Positions 1 through 6,039 of a stretch of 24,288 nucleotides of DNA are shown piece after piece. Origin of the DNA: BRH-c25 sp964619815 (GTDB lineage: Bacteria; Bacillota; Clostridia; Lutisporales; Lutisporaceae); assembly GCA_964619815.1 (NCBI GenBank), contig CAZUGK010000055.1:1-24288 (forward strand). The letters are read 5' to 3'. The notes under the pieces were generated by a model. The model was not told the DNA's origin. It saw only the letters and a program-made list of their open reading frames with translations, and made no database searches. The translations under genes and the position numbers were made by a program. Each line of letters begins with the position of its first letter. Within the stretch, counting starts at the first letter, position 1.

Positions 1-51
1 AGAGGACTGAAAATCCTCGTGTCGGTGGTTCGATTCCGCCCCAAGGCACCA
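1..51 (+). tRNA. tRNA-Phe (GAA), 5' end cut off by the window edge
   Basis: The window opens inside the anticodon arm. A GAGGA/TCCTC stem encloses the seven-base loop CTGAAAA, giving anticodon GAA (phenylalanine). A short variable loop follows, then a T arm with stem GGTGG/CCGCC around TTCGATT, then the 3' acceptor strand CCAAGGC, discriminator A and an encoded CCA ending at 51. The D arm and 5' acceptor strand lie outside the window. A terminator hairpin follows 11 bases downstream, so this is the last gene of its transcript. Confidence 0.93.
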
Positions 52-62
52 TTTAGATATTT

Positions 63-89
63 AACGTAGTATGTTTACTGCGTTTTTTC
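63..89 (+). terminator. Rho-independent terminator after tRNA-Phe
   Basis: AACGTAGTA (63-71) pairs with TACTGCGTT (76-84) around a four-base loop, with one G-T wobble, and runs into six T residues. It sits directly after the tRNA and faces the convergent cheR gene. Confidence 0.75.
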
Positions 90-96
90 ATTTTTT

Positions 97-126
97 GAAA
101 AAGAAAATAGCCCTCCAAGGGCTATT
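97..126 (-). terminator. Rho-independent terminator of cheR
   Basis: AATAGCCCT (106-114) and AGGGCTATT (118-126) form a perfect 9-bp stem with a three-base loop. On the minus strand it is followed by TTCTTTTTC. The stem overlaps the cheR stop codon. Confidence 0.8.
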
Positions 127-907
127 ATGCTTGTCCGCTTCTTCTGTAAAAGAATGTTTTTGCCGGTTCCAGCTTATATCTCTGCGGCAGTATTATTTGC
201 TCTGTACTTCCAACAAACAGAACTCCGCTGCTGTTTAAGGATTCTCTGAATTTGTGGTACATTACGGACTTCGCTTCCTCAGTAAAATAAATCATCACAT
301 TCCTGCACACAATAAGGTCGCAGTTTTCCGGGTACTTGTCACTCAATAGGTTGTGGCGCTTGAACTCAATACGGCTCTTTATCTTATCACTTATCTTATA
401 GTTTTCTCCTACCTTTGTGAAATAATTACTTACAAAGTCCTTCGGAAGGTTTACAAGGCTTTTGGGAACATAAATCCCGTTCTTCGCCTTAGCCACAGCC
501 CCGTCGTCTATATCAGTGGCAAGTATTTTTATACTTTCCAGATCCATAAAGCGGGTCATCAGCATGGCAAGAGAGTATGGCTCTTCTCCTGTTGAACATG
601 CCGCACTCCAAATCTTAGGCCTTTTGTTGAACTTCATTATATTGGGCATTATATCTTTTTCTAGCATTTCCCATTGGGCTGGGTTTCTGTAAAATTCCGA
701 CACATTAATTGTGAGGTAATTTATAAATTCGTCATATAATTTGCTATTTTGCGTCAAAGCCTTGTAGTATTCATCATAATCATCATAATTGTTTCTCCTG
801 ATAAGTGAATCGATTCTTCTTCTCATCTGCCGTTCCTTGTAGCTTGACAGATCAATCCCGGTCAGCCTGAGTATTTTCTCTTTAAATCCTTCATAGTTTG
901 TGAGCAT
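125..907 (-). CDS. cheR: CheR-type chemotaxis protein methyltransferase
   Basis: Predicted SAM-dependent methyltransferase that methylates glutamates on methyl-accepting chemotaxis proteins in the cytoplasm, opposing CheB. The 260 residues match the usual length of a stand-alone CheR. Residues about 5-65 resemble the helical CheR N-domain, and the SAM-binding Rossmann part carries the family signature STGEEPYSLAM near residue 105. A second conserved stretch, CDLIVCRNVMIYF, lies near residue 195. No TPR or receptor-tethering extension is seen. The ATG start is supported by AAGGAG seven bases upstream. No other chemotaxis gene is in the window; cheR stands alone between the repeat region and its own terminator, so its partners (cheA, cheW, cheB, receptors) must be elsewhere. 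I found no convincing sigma-D promoter upstream. The family call is secure; the identity of the receptors it serves cannot be seen. Confidence 0.93.
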   Translation of the reverse strand: MLTNYEGFKEKILRLTGIDLSSYKERQMRRRIDSLIRRNNYDDYDEYYKALTQNSKLYDEFINYLTINVSEFYRNPAQWEMLEKDIMPNIMKFNKRPKIWSAACSTGEEPYSLAMLMTRFMDLESIKILATDIDDGAVAKAKNGIYVPKSLVNLPKDFVSNYFTKVGENYKISDKIKSRIEFKRHNLLSDKYPENCDLIVCRNVMIYFTEEAKSVMYHKFRESLNSSGVLFVGSTEQIILPQRYKLEPAKTFFYRRSGQA

Positions 908-1025
908 TCTATTTCTCCTTAACAGTAAATATTGCTGTTTTTTGTTTTTAAGCTTTTAACAAACTGTGCCGGTTTACGACAATTTATGTAGCTTTATACA
1001 ATTAATTTTAGCATAATGCGAAAAT

Positions 1026-1058
1026 AAAAAAAAGTCGTGATATTATACAATATCACGA
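1026..1058 (-). terminator. Perfect 10-bp hairpin with minus-strand T-tract (terminator or operator)
   Basis: TCGTGATATT (1035-1044) and AATATCACGA (1049-1058) are perfect inverted repeats around ATAC. On the minus strand eight T residues follow the stem, as in an intrinsic terminator. But speD already has a terminator at 1483-1521, so it would end a transcript starting inside the repeat region, or act as a backstop. On the plus strand the hairpin sits just before a TATAAT (1062-1067), so an operator role is the alternative. Confidence 0.5.
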
Positions 1059-1082
1059 AAATATAATGTAAAGGGGGTCTCA

Positions 1083-1127
1083 ATGTATTTTGTGAGGTCA
1101 TTAATATTGTTGACAATAAAGAAATAA
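1083..1127 (+). CDS. Possible 14-residue peptide MYFVRSLILLTIKK
   Basis: AAAGGGGG ends five bases before an ATG that opens a 14-codon frame ending in TAA. The ribosome-binding site is as strong as those of the real genes around it, and a TATAAT lies just upstream (1062-1067). The peptide is hydrophobic in the middle with basic ends. It could be a leader peptide for whatever reads into the repeats, a tiny membrane peptide, or chance. There is no homology evidence. Confidence 0.2.
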   Translation: MYFVRSLILLTIKK

Positions 1128-1138
1128 TTATACATATA
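1110..1138 (+). promoter_or_regulatory. Candidate promoter reading into the 113-bp repeats
   Basis: A perfect TTGACA (1110-1115) is followed after 17 bases by CATATA (1133-1138), or after 19 bases by TATATA (1135-1140). A transcript from here would cross the whole repeat array and could stop at the symmetric hairpin at 1485-1521. In AT-rich DNA such matches arise by chance, and the -35 box lies inside the tiny open frame at 1083. Confidence 0.3.
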
Positions 1139-1174
1139 TATTTCGCGAAAAACATTTTACATTATTAATTCAAG

Positions 1175-1474
1175 TTTCGCGAAATGTTTCCTTGATCGTT
1201 ATTGAATTCGCACAATACCCTAATGTAAATGCTTTAGTGCGTTCAATAAAGCTTTATGCGAAATATCCAGATATTTTTCAATTAAATTTCGCAAAAAGCT
1301 TTCCTTGATTGTTATTGAATTCGCACAATACCCTAATGTAAATGCTTTAGTGCGTTCAATAAAGCTTTATGCGAAATATCCAGATATTTTTCAATTAAAT
1401 TTCGCAAAAAGCTTTCCTTGATTGTTATTGAATTCGCACAATACCCTAATGTAAATGCTTTAGTGCGTTCAATA
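1175..1474. repeat. Tandem 113-bp repeat, about 2.7 copies, each unit a nested inverted repeat
   Basis: Units start at 1175 (112 bp, slightly diverged at its left end), 1287 (113 bp) and 1400 (75 bp, broken off after GTTCAATA). Units two and three match exactly wherever they overlap. In unit two, ATTTCGCAAAAAGCTTT (1286-1302) pairs with AAAGCTTTATGCGAAAT (1361-1377) at 16 of 17 positions. Inside that, TATTGAATTCGCAC (1313-1326) pairs with GTGCGTTCAATA (1350-1361) with a two-base bulge. Each full unit can therefore fold into one long stem with a 23-base loop. The arms share TTTCGC/GCGAAA with the decamer at 1141-1150. No transposase gene and no coding frame are associated with it. Confidence 0.9.
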
Positions 1475-1482
1475 TGGAAACG

Positions 1483-1521
1483 AAAAAAACACACAATTTG
1501 CTTTACCCATTGTGTGTTTTT
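1483..1521 (-). terminator. Rho-independent terminator of speD
   Basis: AAAAACACACAAT (1485-1497) and ATTGTGTGTTTTT (1509-1521) form a perfect 13-bp stem around 11 bases. The minus-strand transcript runs out in seven T residues, twelve bases after the speD stop. It is nearly symmetric and could also stop plus-strand transcripts leaving the repeats. Confidence 0.85.
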
Positions 1522-1533
1522 GAATATTCTTCT

Positions 1534-1908
1534 TTATAAATTGGCAACCTTCACAGGCTGCTCGAATATGCCTCTCTTAACCTCTGTTGCAGTCATATGC
1601 TCTGCTTTCAGCTTATCCGTCAGATAGTTGCAGGCATCCCATGGATTGACATTTTCACCGCATGTAAAAACGTCTACTGCAGCATATCCCAATTCCGGCC
1701 ATGTATGAATCGTAATATGGGATTCTGAAATTACAACCACTCCGCTTACGCCCTGAGGGCTAAACTTGTGGAATGCAACTTCCCTGACCTCCGCACCTGC
1801 TTCCAGTGAAGCATCTACCATAATCTCCTGAATTTTATCCTTATCATTTAAAATATCAAAGCTGCATCCGTAAATTTCTGCAAGTATATGACGGCCCAAA
1901 GCATTCAT
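1534..1908 (-). CDS. speD: S-adenosylmethionine decarboxylase proenzyme, short prokaryotic type
   Basis: Decarboxylates S-adenosylmethionine to supply aminopropyl groups for spermidine synthesis. The 124-residue length and sequence fit the short SpeD/SpeH class found in Bacillus and Thermotoga. The proenzyme cleaves itself within SESHITIH: Ser63 becomes the pyruvoyl group, with His68 and Cys83 as the expected processing and catalytic residues. All three are at the positions known for the Thermotoga enzyme. The next block, HTWPELGYAAVDVFTCG, is a strong family signature. AAAGGAGG eight bases before the ATG fixes the start. The gene is monocistronic, with an extended -10 promoter at 2020-2047 and a terminator at 1483-1521. 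No spermidine synthase (speE) or agmatinase gene is in the window. Confidence 0.96.
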   Translation of the reverse strand: MNALGRHILAEIYGCSFDILNDKDKIQEIMVDASLEAGAEVREVAFHKFSPQGVSGVVVISESHITIHTWPELGYAAVDVFTCGENVNPWDACNYLTDKLKAEHMTATEVKRGIFEQPVKVANL

Positions 1909-2019
1909 TTATTTTTCCTCCTTTATTCAGTATAAGTGCTTTACATAATAACCTTATATTTTTAATTTGATTATGCAAAACACTACCTTAATTATAATTT
2001 TGCTTTGTCAATAAAAATA

Positions 2020-2047
2020 ATTTTATCATTATCAGCCAAAAAGTCAA
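2020..2047 (-). promoter_or_regulatory. speD promoter, extended -10 type
   Basis: On the minus strand TTGACT (2042-2047) is separated by 16 bases from TAAAAT (2020-2025), which is preceded by TGA, an extended -10 signature. The predicted start near 2013 leaves a leader of about 105 bases before the speD ATG. Confidence 0.6.
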
Positions 2048-2212
2048 TACTATCGCTTGAAATTCATTAAATTCATGCAAATATTTATAATAGCTACATT
2101 ATATGCAGCATTTATTTAATAATTCTTGATTTTGCTGTATAAAATCAGCTTAACTGGTTCGTATTATTTCTTATATAATTTATGCATTCAAACGGCATAT
2201 GATATGAATTAC

Positions 2213-2250
2213 AAATAAAAAAAATCCTTCTATGCAGTAGAAGGATTTTT
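2213..2250 (-). terminator. Rho-independent terminator ending the cmk-plsC-ispH/rpsA operon
   Basis: TCCTTCTA (2225-2232) pairs with TAGAAGGA (2238-2245), extended by five A-T pairs on the outside. The minus-strand transcript continues into eight T residues. It lies 20 bases after the ispH-rpsA stop codon. Confidence 0.85.
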
Positions 2251-2269
2251 GTACTTTACTATTAAACTC

Positions 2270-4195
2270 TTATTCTTCTGTTTTCTCTATAAGCTCTCTA
2301 ATACTTAAGCTGATTTTCTTCTCTTCAGGCTTAATATCTATTATCTTTGCATTAACAACGTCACCTATATTCAATGCATCTGCAGGCTTTGAAATTCTCT
2401 TGTCGGATATCTGTGAAATATGAATAAGTCCGTCTATACCCGGCTCAAGCTCTACAAAGGCTCCAAAGTTTGAGAATCTCAATATTTTGACTTCTACTAC
2501 ATCGCCGACCTTATATTTGTCTCCTGCAGCAGTCCATGGCTCAGGCATTGTCTGTTTGAGTCCCAAGGAGATCTTTTTCTTTTCCTTATCAACTGAAAGT
2601 ACAACCACTTCCACCTTATTGCCAGGCTTTACAACCTCAGAAGGATGCTTAATTCTTGACCATGAAAGCTCTGATATGTGTATAAGTCCATCCACTCCGC
2701 CGATATCTACAAAAGCACCAAAATCAGTCAGTCTCTTAACCTCTCCGGTTAATCTCTGTCCTGCTTCTATTTTCTCCCATACTGCTTTTTCCTTAACGGC
2801 TTGTTCTTTTTTCAGGACAGCCTTTCTGGATACAACAACTTTTCTCTTTTCAGGATCATATTCTATTACTTCTACATTTACCTTTGTATTAACATAACCG
2901 CTTAAATCTTCAGAATATCTGACATCAAACTGGGATGCAGGCATAAATGCCCTTATACCCATTATTTCAACTATTCCTCCGCCTTTGACTATATCTTTCA
3001 CTATTCCTTCAATAGGAGTTTTTTCGTTAAATGCTGCTTCAATCTTATGCCAATTCTTTTCCGCATCAAAAAGCTTTTTGGAGAGTACAACATTGCCTTC
3101 ACCATCATTGATATTGACAACGATTACTTCCAATTCGTCCCCTACTTTTACAAGATCCTTTAGATTTACGTCAGGCTCCCAGGTGTAATCTTCCTTTTTT
3201 ATTATGCCGTCGGATTTATATCCAATATTGACCATGACCTCGTCTTCCGTAACCATTATTACAGTTCCTTTTACTGTATCCCCTGAGTATACACTCCTCA
3301 TGGTCTTTTCATACTCTTCCATCATGCTTTCCTGATTCTCCATCACGTTGTCGTTAATCTCTTGCATCTTTCCGATAACCTCCTTAATTACCCAATCAGG
3401 TGTGGATGCACCCGCTGTAATGCCGACCTTCCTGAATTGTTTCAGCGCAACAATAGGCAAATCCTCAGCTTTTTCAATATGATATACATTATGACAGTTG
3501 TCCTTGCATATTTGATAAAGCTTATTTGTATTGGAGCTTTCCTTGCTCCCGATTACAATCATGCAATCAACCCTCTTTGAGAGCTGCTCTGCTGATTCCT
3601 GCCTCTTATCAGTTGCGCTGCAAATGGTATTAAATATTATTGCGTTCTTATATTTTTTTTGTATGGCATCCACTACGCTGTCCCAAATTTTTTTTGTAAT
3701 TGTAGTTTGTGCAACTAAACATATTTTATCATATATAGGAAGTTTGTCTACTATTTTTTCATCATCTACTATGTGAGCAGTATAATCGCACCATCCGTTC
3801 GTTCCAATTACCTCGGGATGGTTTTTATCTCCTACTATGAATATTTTGTATCCTTTTTGATAATATTCCTTTACTTTTTTGTGTATGGCTGAAACATAGG
3901 GACAAGTACAATCAATATATTCCACACCTTTCTCTTCGAACAGCTTGTACTTTTCTTCAGCTATTCCGTGAGAGCGGATAATAAGCTCTGCGTCCTCTTC
4001 CGGAATTTCATCAACTTCGTTTACGGAATTAACCCCTTGTTCTTCAAGCTTTCCTATTACTTGATTGTTGTGTATCAATGGTCCATATGTGAAAATCTTT
4101 TTCCCGTGCTTATCGGCTACTTCCTTAAAAGCTTTATCTACTGCATTTTTCACTCCAAAACAAAAGCCGGCATTTTCATCAAGAATTATTTCCAT
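2270..4195 (-). CDS. ispH-rpsA: Fusion of IspH (HMBPP reductase) and ribosomal protein S1
   Basis: Residues 1-280 are IspH (LytB), the last enzyme of the MEP pathway, which reduces HMBPP to IPP and DMAPP with a [4Fe-4S] cluster. The iron-sulfur ligands Cys12, Cys96 and Cys192, His41, His76 (in RSHG), and His126 with Glu128 (in NHPEV) are all present. Residues 300-641 carry four S1 RNA-binding domains, at about 303-373, 391-457, 478-546 and 562-632; the third and fourth share the FGAFV and DGLIHIS signatures. The ATG at 4195 is preferred because its product begins with the IspH consensus and has GAGGG and AAGGA upstream. A start 24 bases further upstream has no ribosome-binding site. The start overlaps plsC by 17 bases. 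Fusions of this kind are known in Clostridia, so this is probably intact, not an assembly artefact. The S1 part is shorter than the six-domain E. coli protein. Confidence 0.95.
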   Translation of the reverse strand: MEIILDENAGFCFGVKNAVDKAFKEVADKHGKKIFTYGPLIHNNQVIGKLEEQGVNSVNEVDEIPEEDAELIIRSHGIAEEKYKLFEEKGVEYIDCTCPYVSAIHKKVKEYYQKGYKIFIVGDKNHPEVIGTNGWCDYTAHIVDDEKIVDKLPIYDKICLVAQTTITKKIWDSVVDAIQKKYKNAIIFNTICSATDKRQESAEQLSKRVDCMIVIGSKESSNTNKLYQICKDNCHNVYHIEKAEDLPIVALKQFRKVGITAGASTPDWVIKEVIGKMQEINDNVMENQESMMEEYEKTMRSVYSGDTVKGTVIMVTEDEVMVNIGYKSDGIIKKEDYTWEPDVNLKDLVKVGDELEVIVVNINDGEGNVVLSKKLFDAEKNWHKIEAAFNEKTPIEGIVKDIVKGGGIVEIMGIRAFMPASQFDVRYSEDLSGYVNTKVNVEVIEYDPEKRKVVVSRKAVLKKEQAVKEKAVWEKIEAGQRLTGEVKRLTDFGAFVDIGGVDGLIHISELSWSRIKHPSEVVKPGNKVEVVVLSVDKEKKKISLGLKQTMPEPWTAAGDKYKVGDVVEVKILRFSNFGAFVELEPGIDGLIHISQISDKRISKPADALNIGDVVNAKIIDIKPEEKKISLSIRELIEKTEE

Positions 4196-4778
4196 CTTCC
4201 TTATCCCTCTTAAGCTCATTAATATTATTCATAATATCAAGACTGATCTTCAAATAATCTTCATTTAAAAGCTTTTTGTCGTAATACTCAGTAAGTTCAA
4301 TAGGTTTCCCTATTATAACCTTTGTCCTTTTGAAAAATTTATAACTGCTTATAATTGCCACCGGTAAAACCGGGACCTTTGACTTTATCGCAAGCATTGC
4401 AATCCCAGGCTCAGCTTTTACCTCAGCAGTTTTGTTCCTTGTACCTTCCGGAAAAAGTGCAAGTACCTTTCCGCTGCCCAGCAGCTTGAGTGAGGTTTTT
4501 ATACTTTTGATATCAGCTTCCCCTCTTTTTATGGGAAACGCCCCCAGCCCATTCATAAGAGCTCTCAAGAGTACATTCTTGAACAATTCAGCCTTTGCCA
4601 TGAAATACATCCTATGTGGCAGTGAAATTCCTACAAATATGGGGTCTATCATAGTAACATGGTTTGCACAGGCGATGTAGGCGCCTTCTTTGGGAACATT
4701 CTCCCTGCCCGTTACCCTGTAATTGTAGAAAAACAAAAATATCGGTATCAATATTGCCCTGGCAAAGCTATACAGCAT
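4179..4778 (-). CDS. plsC: 1-acyl-sn-glycerol-3-phosphate acyltransferase (PlsC family)
   Basis: Membrane-associated acyltransferase that adds the second acyl chain to lysophosphatidate in phospholipid synthesis. The H-X4-D catalytic motif is NHVTMID (His40, Asp45), and the substrate-binding block FPEGTR is at 109-114, with FPIKRG near 81-86 between them. An N-terminal hydrophobic helix (about 5-19) would hold it to the membrane. The length of 199 residues is normal for the small bacterial PlsC type. The ATG at 4778 is chosen over an adjacent TTG because GGAGG then has five-base spacing. It overlaps cmk by 11 bases and ispH-rpsA by 17, so translation is probably coupled. Acyl donor and exact substrate are inferred from the family. 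Confidence 0.93.
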   Translation of the reverse strand: MLYSFARAILIPIFLFFYNYRVTGRENVPKEGAYIACANHVTMIDPIFVGISLPHRMYFMAKAELFKNVLLRALMNGLGAFPIKRGEADIKSIKTSLKLLGSGKVLALFPEGTRNKTAEVKAEPGIAMLAIKSKVPVLPVAIISSYKFFKRTKVIIGKPIELTEYYDKKLLNEDYLKISLDIMNNINELKRDKEDGNNS

Positions 4779-5442
4779 CAATGCCTCCCCCCTTCAATTC
4801 TATGTTTGAGATAACCTCGTTCAGGACTTTTTCCACGCTTTTCCCCGTGGTATCTATTATTACTGCATCGGAGGCCACTGTCAAAGGAGAATCACTCCTT
4901 GTTGAATCTATATGATCCCTTTTTTCTATTTGTGACCTTATGTCCTGAATTTCTGCCTCATACCCCTTCTGTTTCAGTTCATTGCATCTTCTTTCCGCTC
5001 TTTCTTCCACAGAAGCGGTTATATAGAATTTGAACTGGGCCGAAGGAAAAATTACTGTACCAACATCACGGCCGTCCATTACGACGTTCTTATTGTCGGA
5101 TATTTTCCTCTGCAACTGCACCATAAGCTTTCTTACTTCAGGTATTGCAGCAATACAGGAGACATTCCGGTTTACGTTCTCTTCACGTATTTCTTTATCA
5201 ACAATACTTCCATCAAGATATATGCTGTTATCCCTAAAATCTATCTCTGTTTTCTCCGCAATTTTGATAATGTTGTCCAATTCCTTCAACGGAATATTCT
5301 CTCTCAGCACTTTTAAAGTAATTGCCCTGTACATTGCTCCGGAATCTATATATGTATAGCCTATCTTTTCAGCAAGTTTTTTTGCTATGGTACTCTTACC
5401 TGCTCCTGCAGGTCCGTCAATGGCTATGACTTTATAACTCAT
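4768..5442 (-). CDS. cmk: Cytidylate kinase
   Basis: Phosphorylates CMP and dCMP to the diphosphates with ATP in the cytoplasm. The 224-residue protein has a P-loop GPAGAGKST at 10-18, the CMP-binding stretch YIDSGAMYRA at 31-40, and DGRDVGT at 123-129, all hallmarks of bacterial Cmk. The length is that of the E. coli and Bacillus enzymes. AGGGGGA about nine bases upstream supports the ATG at 5442. The order cmk-plsC-ispH/rpsA is a common clostridial arrangement (cmk next to rpsA is widespread in bacteria). About 77 bases separate it from the upstream membrane-anchored gene and hold no terminator, so it is probably in the same operon. Confidence 0.97.
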   Translation of the reverse strand: MSYKVIAIDGPAGAGKSTIAKKLAEKIGYTYIDSGAMYRAITLKVLRENIPLKELDNIIKIAEKTEIDFRDNSIYLDGSIVDKEIREENVNRNVSCIAAIPEVRKLMVQLQRKISDNKNVVMDGRDVGTVIFPSAQFKFYITASVEERAERRCNELKQKGYEAEIQDIRSQIEKRDHIDSTRSDSPLTVASDAVIIDTTGKSVEKVLNEVISNIELKGGGIDAV

Positions 5443-5519
5443 ATTAGGTTCCCCCTAAACATTTAGTATCAATTCGATGACATATATTATTTTACCAGAA
5501 TGGTTTTTAAAATAAAAGC

Positions 5520-5978
5520 CTACTTAAGTCTGACACGATCAACAAGTACCAGATTATTATTGACATAGATAAGCTTTCCCAGTTCAGGAACTGTTATATT
5601 GTCTGACACTGAAGTAACCTTGAGTACGGCGACATCACTGAATTCAGCTCCGCTAACCTCTATCACATCTCCGTCCTTTACCTGGAGCTTTACTGACCTG
5701 CCTGTAGTAGCCGGAATTCTCTCCCCATTCACGAAAAAATCCATTGATTTTAATGTCGAGTAGTTTTCTATTGAAATTTCCATTTCTCCCTTTTTTATAA
5801 ACAACTGGCTGTCGGCAATCGATATGCCCTCCAGCCTATCTGTCCGGCTTATCACGGTTTTTACGTTCTGGTTCATTAAAAAGACCTGGATCAATATAAG
5901 TGCTGCAAGCAATACGACAATCCCCTTGTTGATCAAAGCATTAATCCTGTTCCACCAGCTGTAATACCCATTGTTCAT
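5520..5978 (-). CDS. Small membrane-anchored protein of unknown function
   Basis: I do not recognise the family. The 152-residue product has a short cytoplasmic N-terminus rich in aromatic residues, one hydrophobic segment at about 19-35 (IVVLLAALILIQVFLM) and a soluble part of about 115 residues that should face the outside. That part looks like all-beta sheet, with alternating hydrophobic residues and turns such as VNGERI and VKDGDVIEV, somewhat like a ubiquitin-like or SLBB-type fold; this is only an impression. The start is the ATG at 5978, because GGGAGG lies seven bases upstream. An in-frame ATG 24 bases earlier would put that site inside the gene. It lies between the flavoprotein gene and cmk in the same operon. 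Confidence 0.8.
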   Translation of the reverse strand: MNNGYYSWWNRINALINKGIVVLLAALILIQVFLMNQNVKTVISRTDRLEGISIADSQLFIKKGEMEISIENYSTLKSMDFFVNGERIPATTGRSVKLQVKDGDVIEVSGAEFSDVAVLKVTSVSDNITVPELGKLIYVNNNLVLVDRVRLK

Positions 5979-6039
5979 ATAAATGCCTCCCTTTTTCATC
6001 ATATATAGATAATTCCTATTTAGGGAGGTGTTTATACAA

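Larger units (their letters stand above)
908..1533. other. 625-bp gene-free stretch between cheR and speD
   Basis: No credible protein gene of normal size occurs here. From left to right it holds the cheR leader, an inverted repeat with a T-tract on the minus strand (1026-1058), a 14-codon open frame with a strong ribosome-binding site (1083-1127), a TTGACA box facing right (1110), two palindromic TTTCGCGAAA decamers (1141 and 1175), 2.7 copies of a 113-bp repeat (1175-1474), and the speD terminator (1483-1521). Open frames in the repeats are not conserved in composition and lack ribosome-binding sites. Confidence 0.7.
1909..2269. other. 360-bp AT-rich intergenic region upstream of speD
   Basis: Holds the speD leader of about 105 bases, its promoter (2020-2047) and the ispH-rpsA terminator (2213-2250). 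Between 2048 and 2212 I see only very AT-rich DNA and a 7-bp hairpin (TGATTTT 2127-2133 with AAAATCA 2141-2147) that lacks a T-tract. No gene, RNA gene or known riboswitch was recognised. Confidence 0.65.

Noticed and set aside
1175..1474. CRISPR array
   Set aside because: Units are 113 bp, directly abutting and internally palindromic, with no variable spacers and no cas genes nearby.
1418..1627. Plus-strand open frame across the last repeat and the speD terminator
   Set aside because: No ribosome-binding site, runs through a terminator and antisense to speD.
2006..2011. TTGACA on the minus strand as the speD -35 box
   Set aside because: No acceptable -10 box 16-18 bases downstream; it lies inside the leader predicted from the better promoter at 2020-2047.
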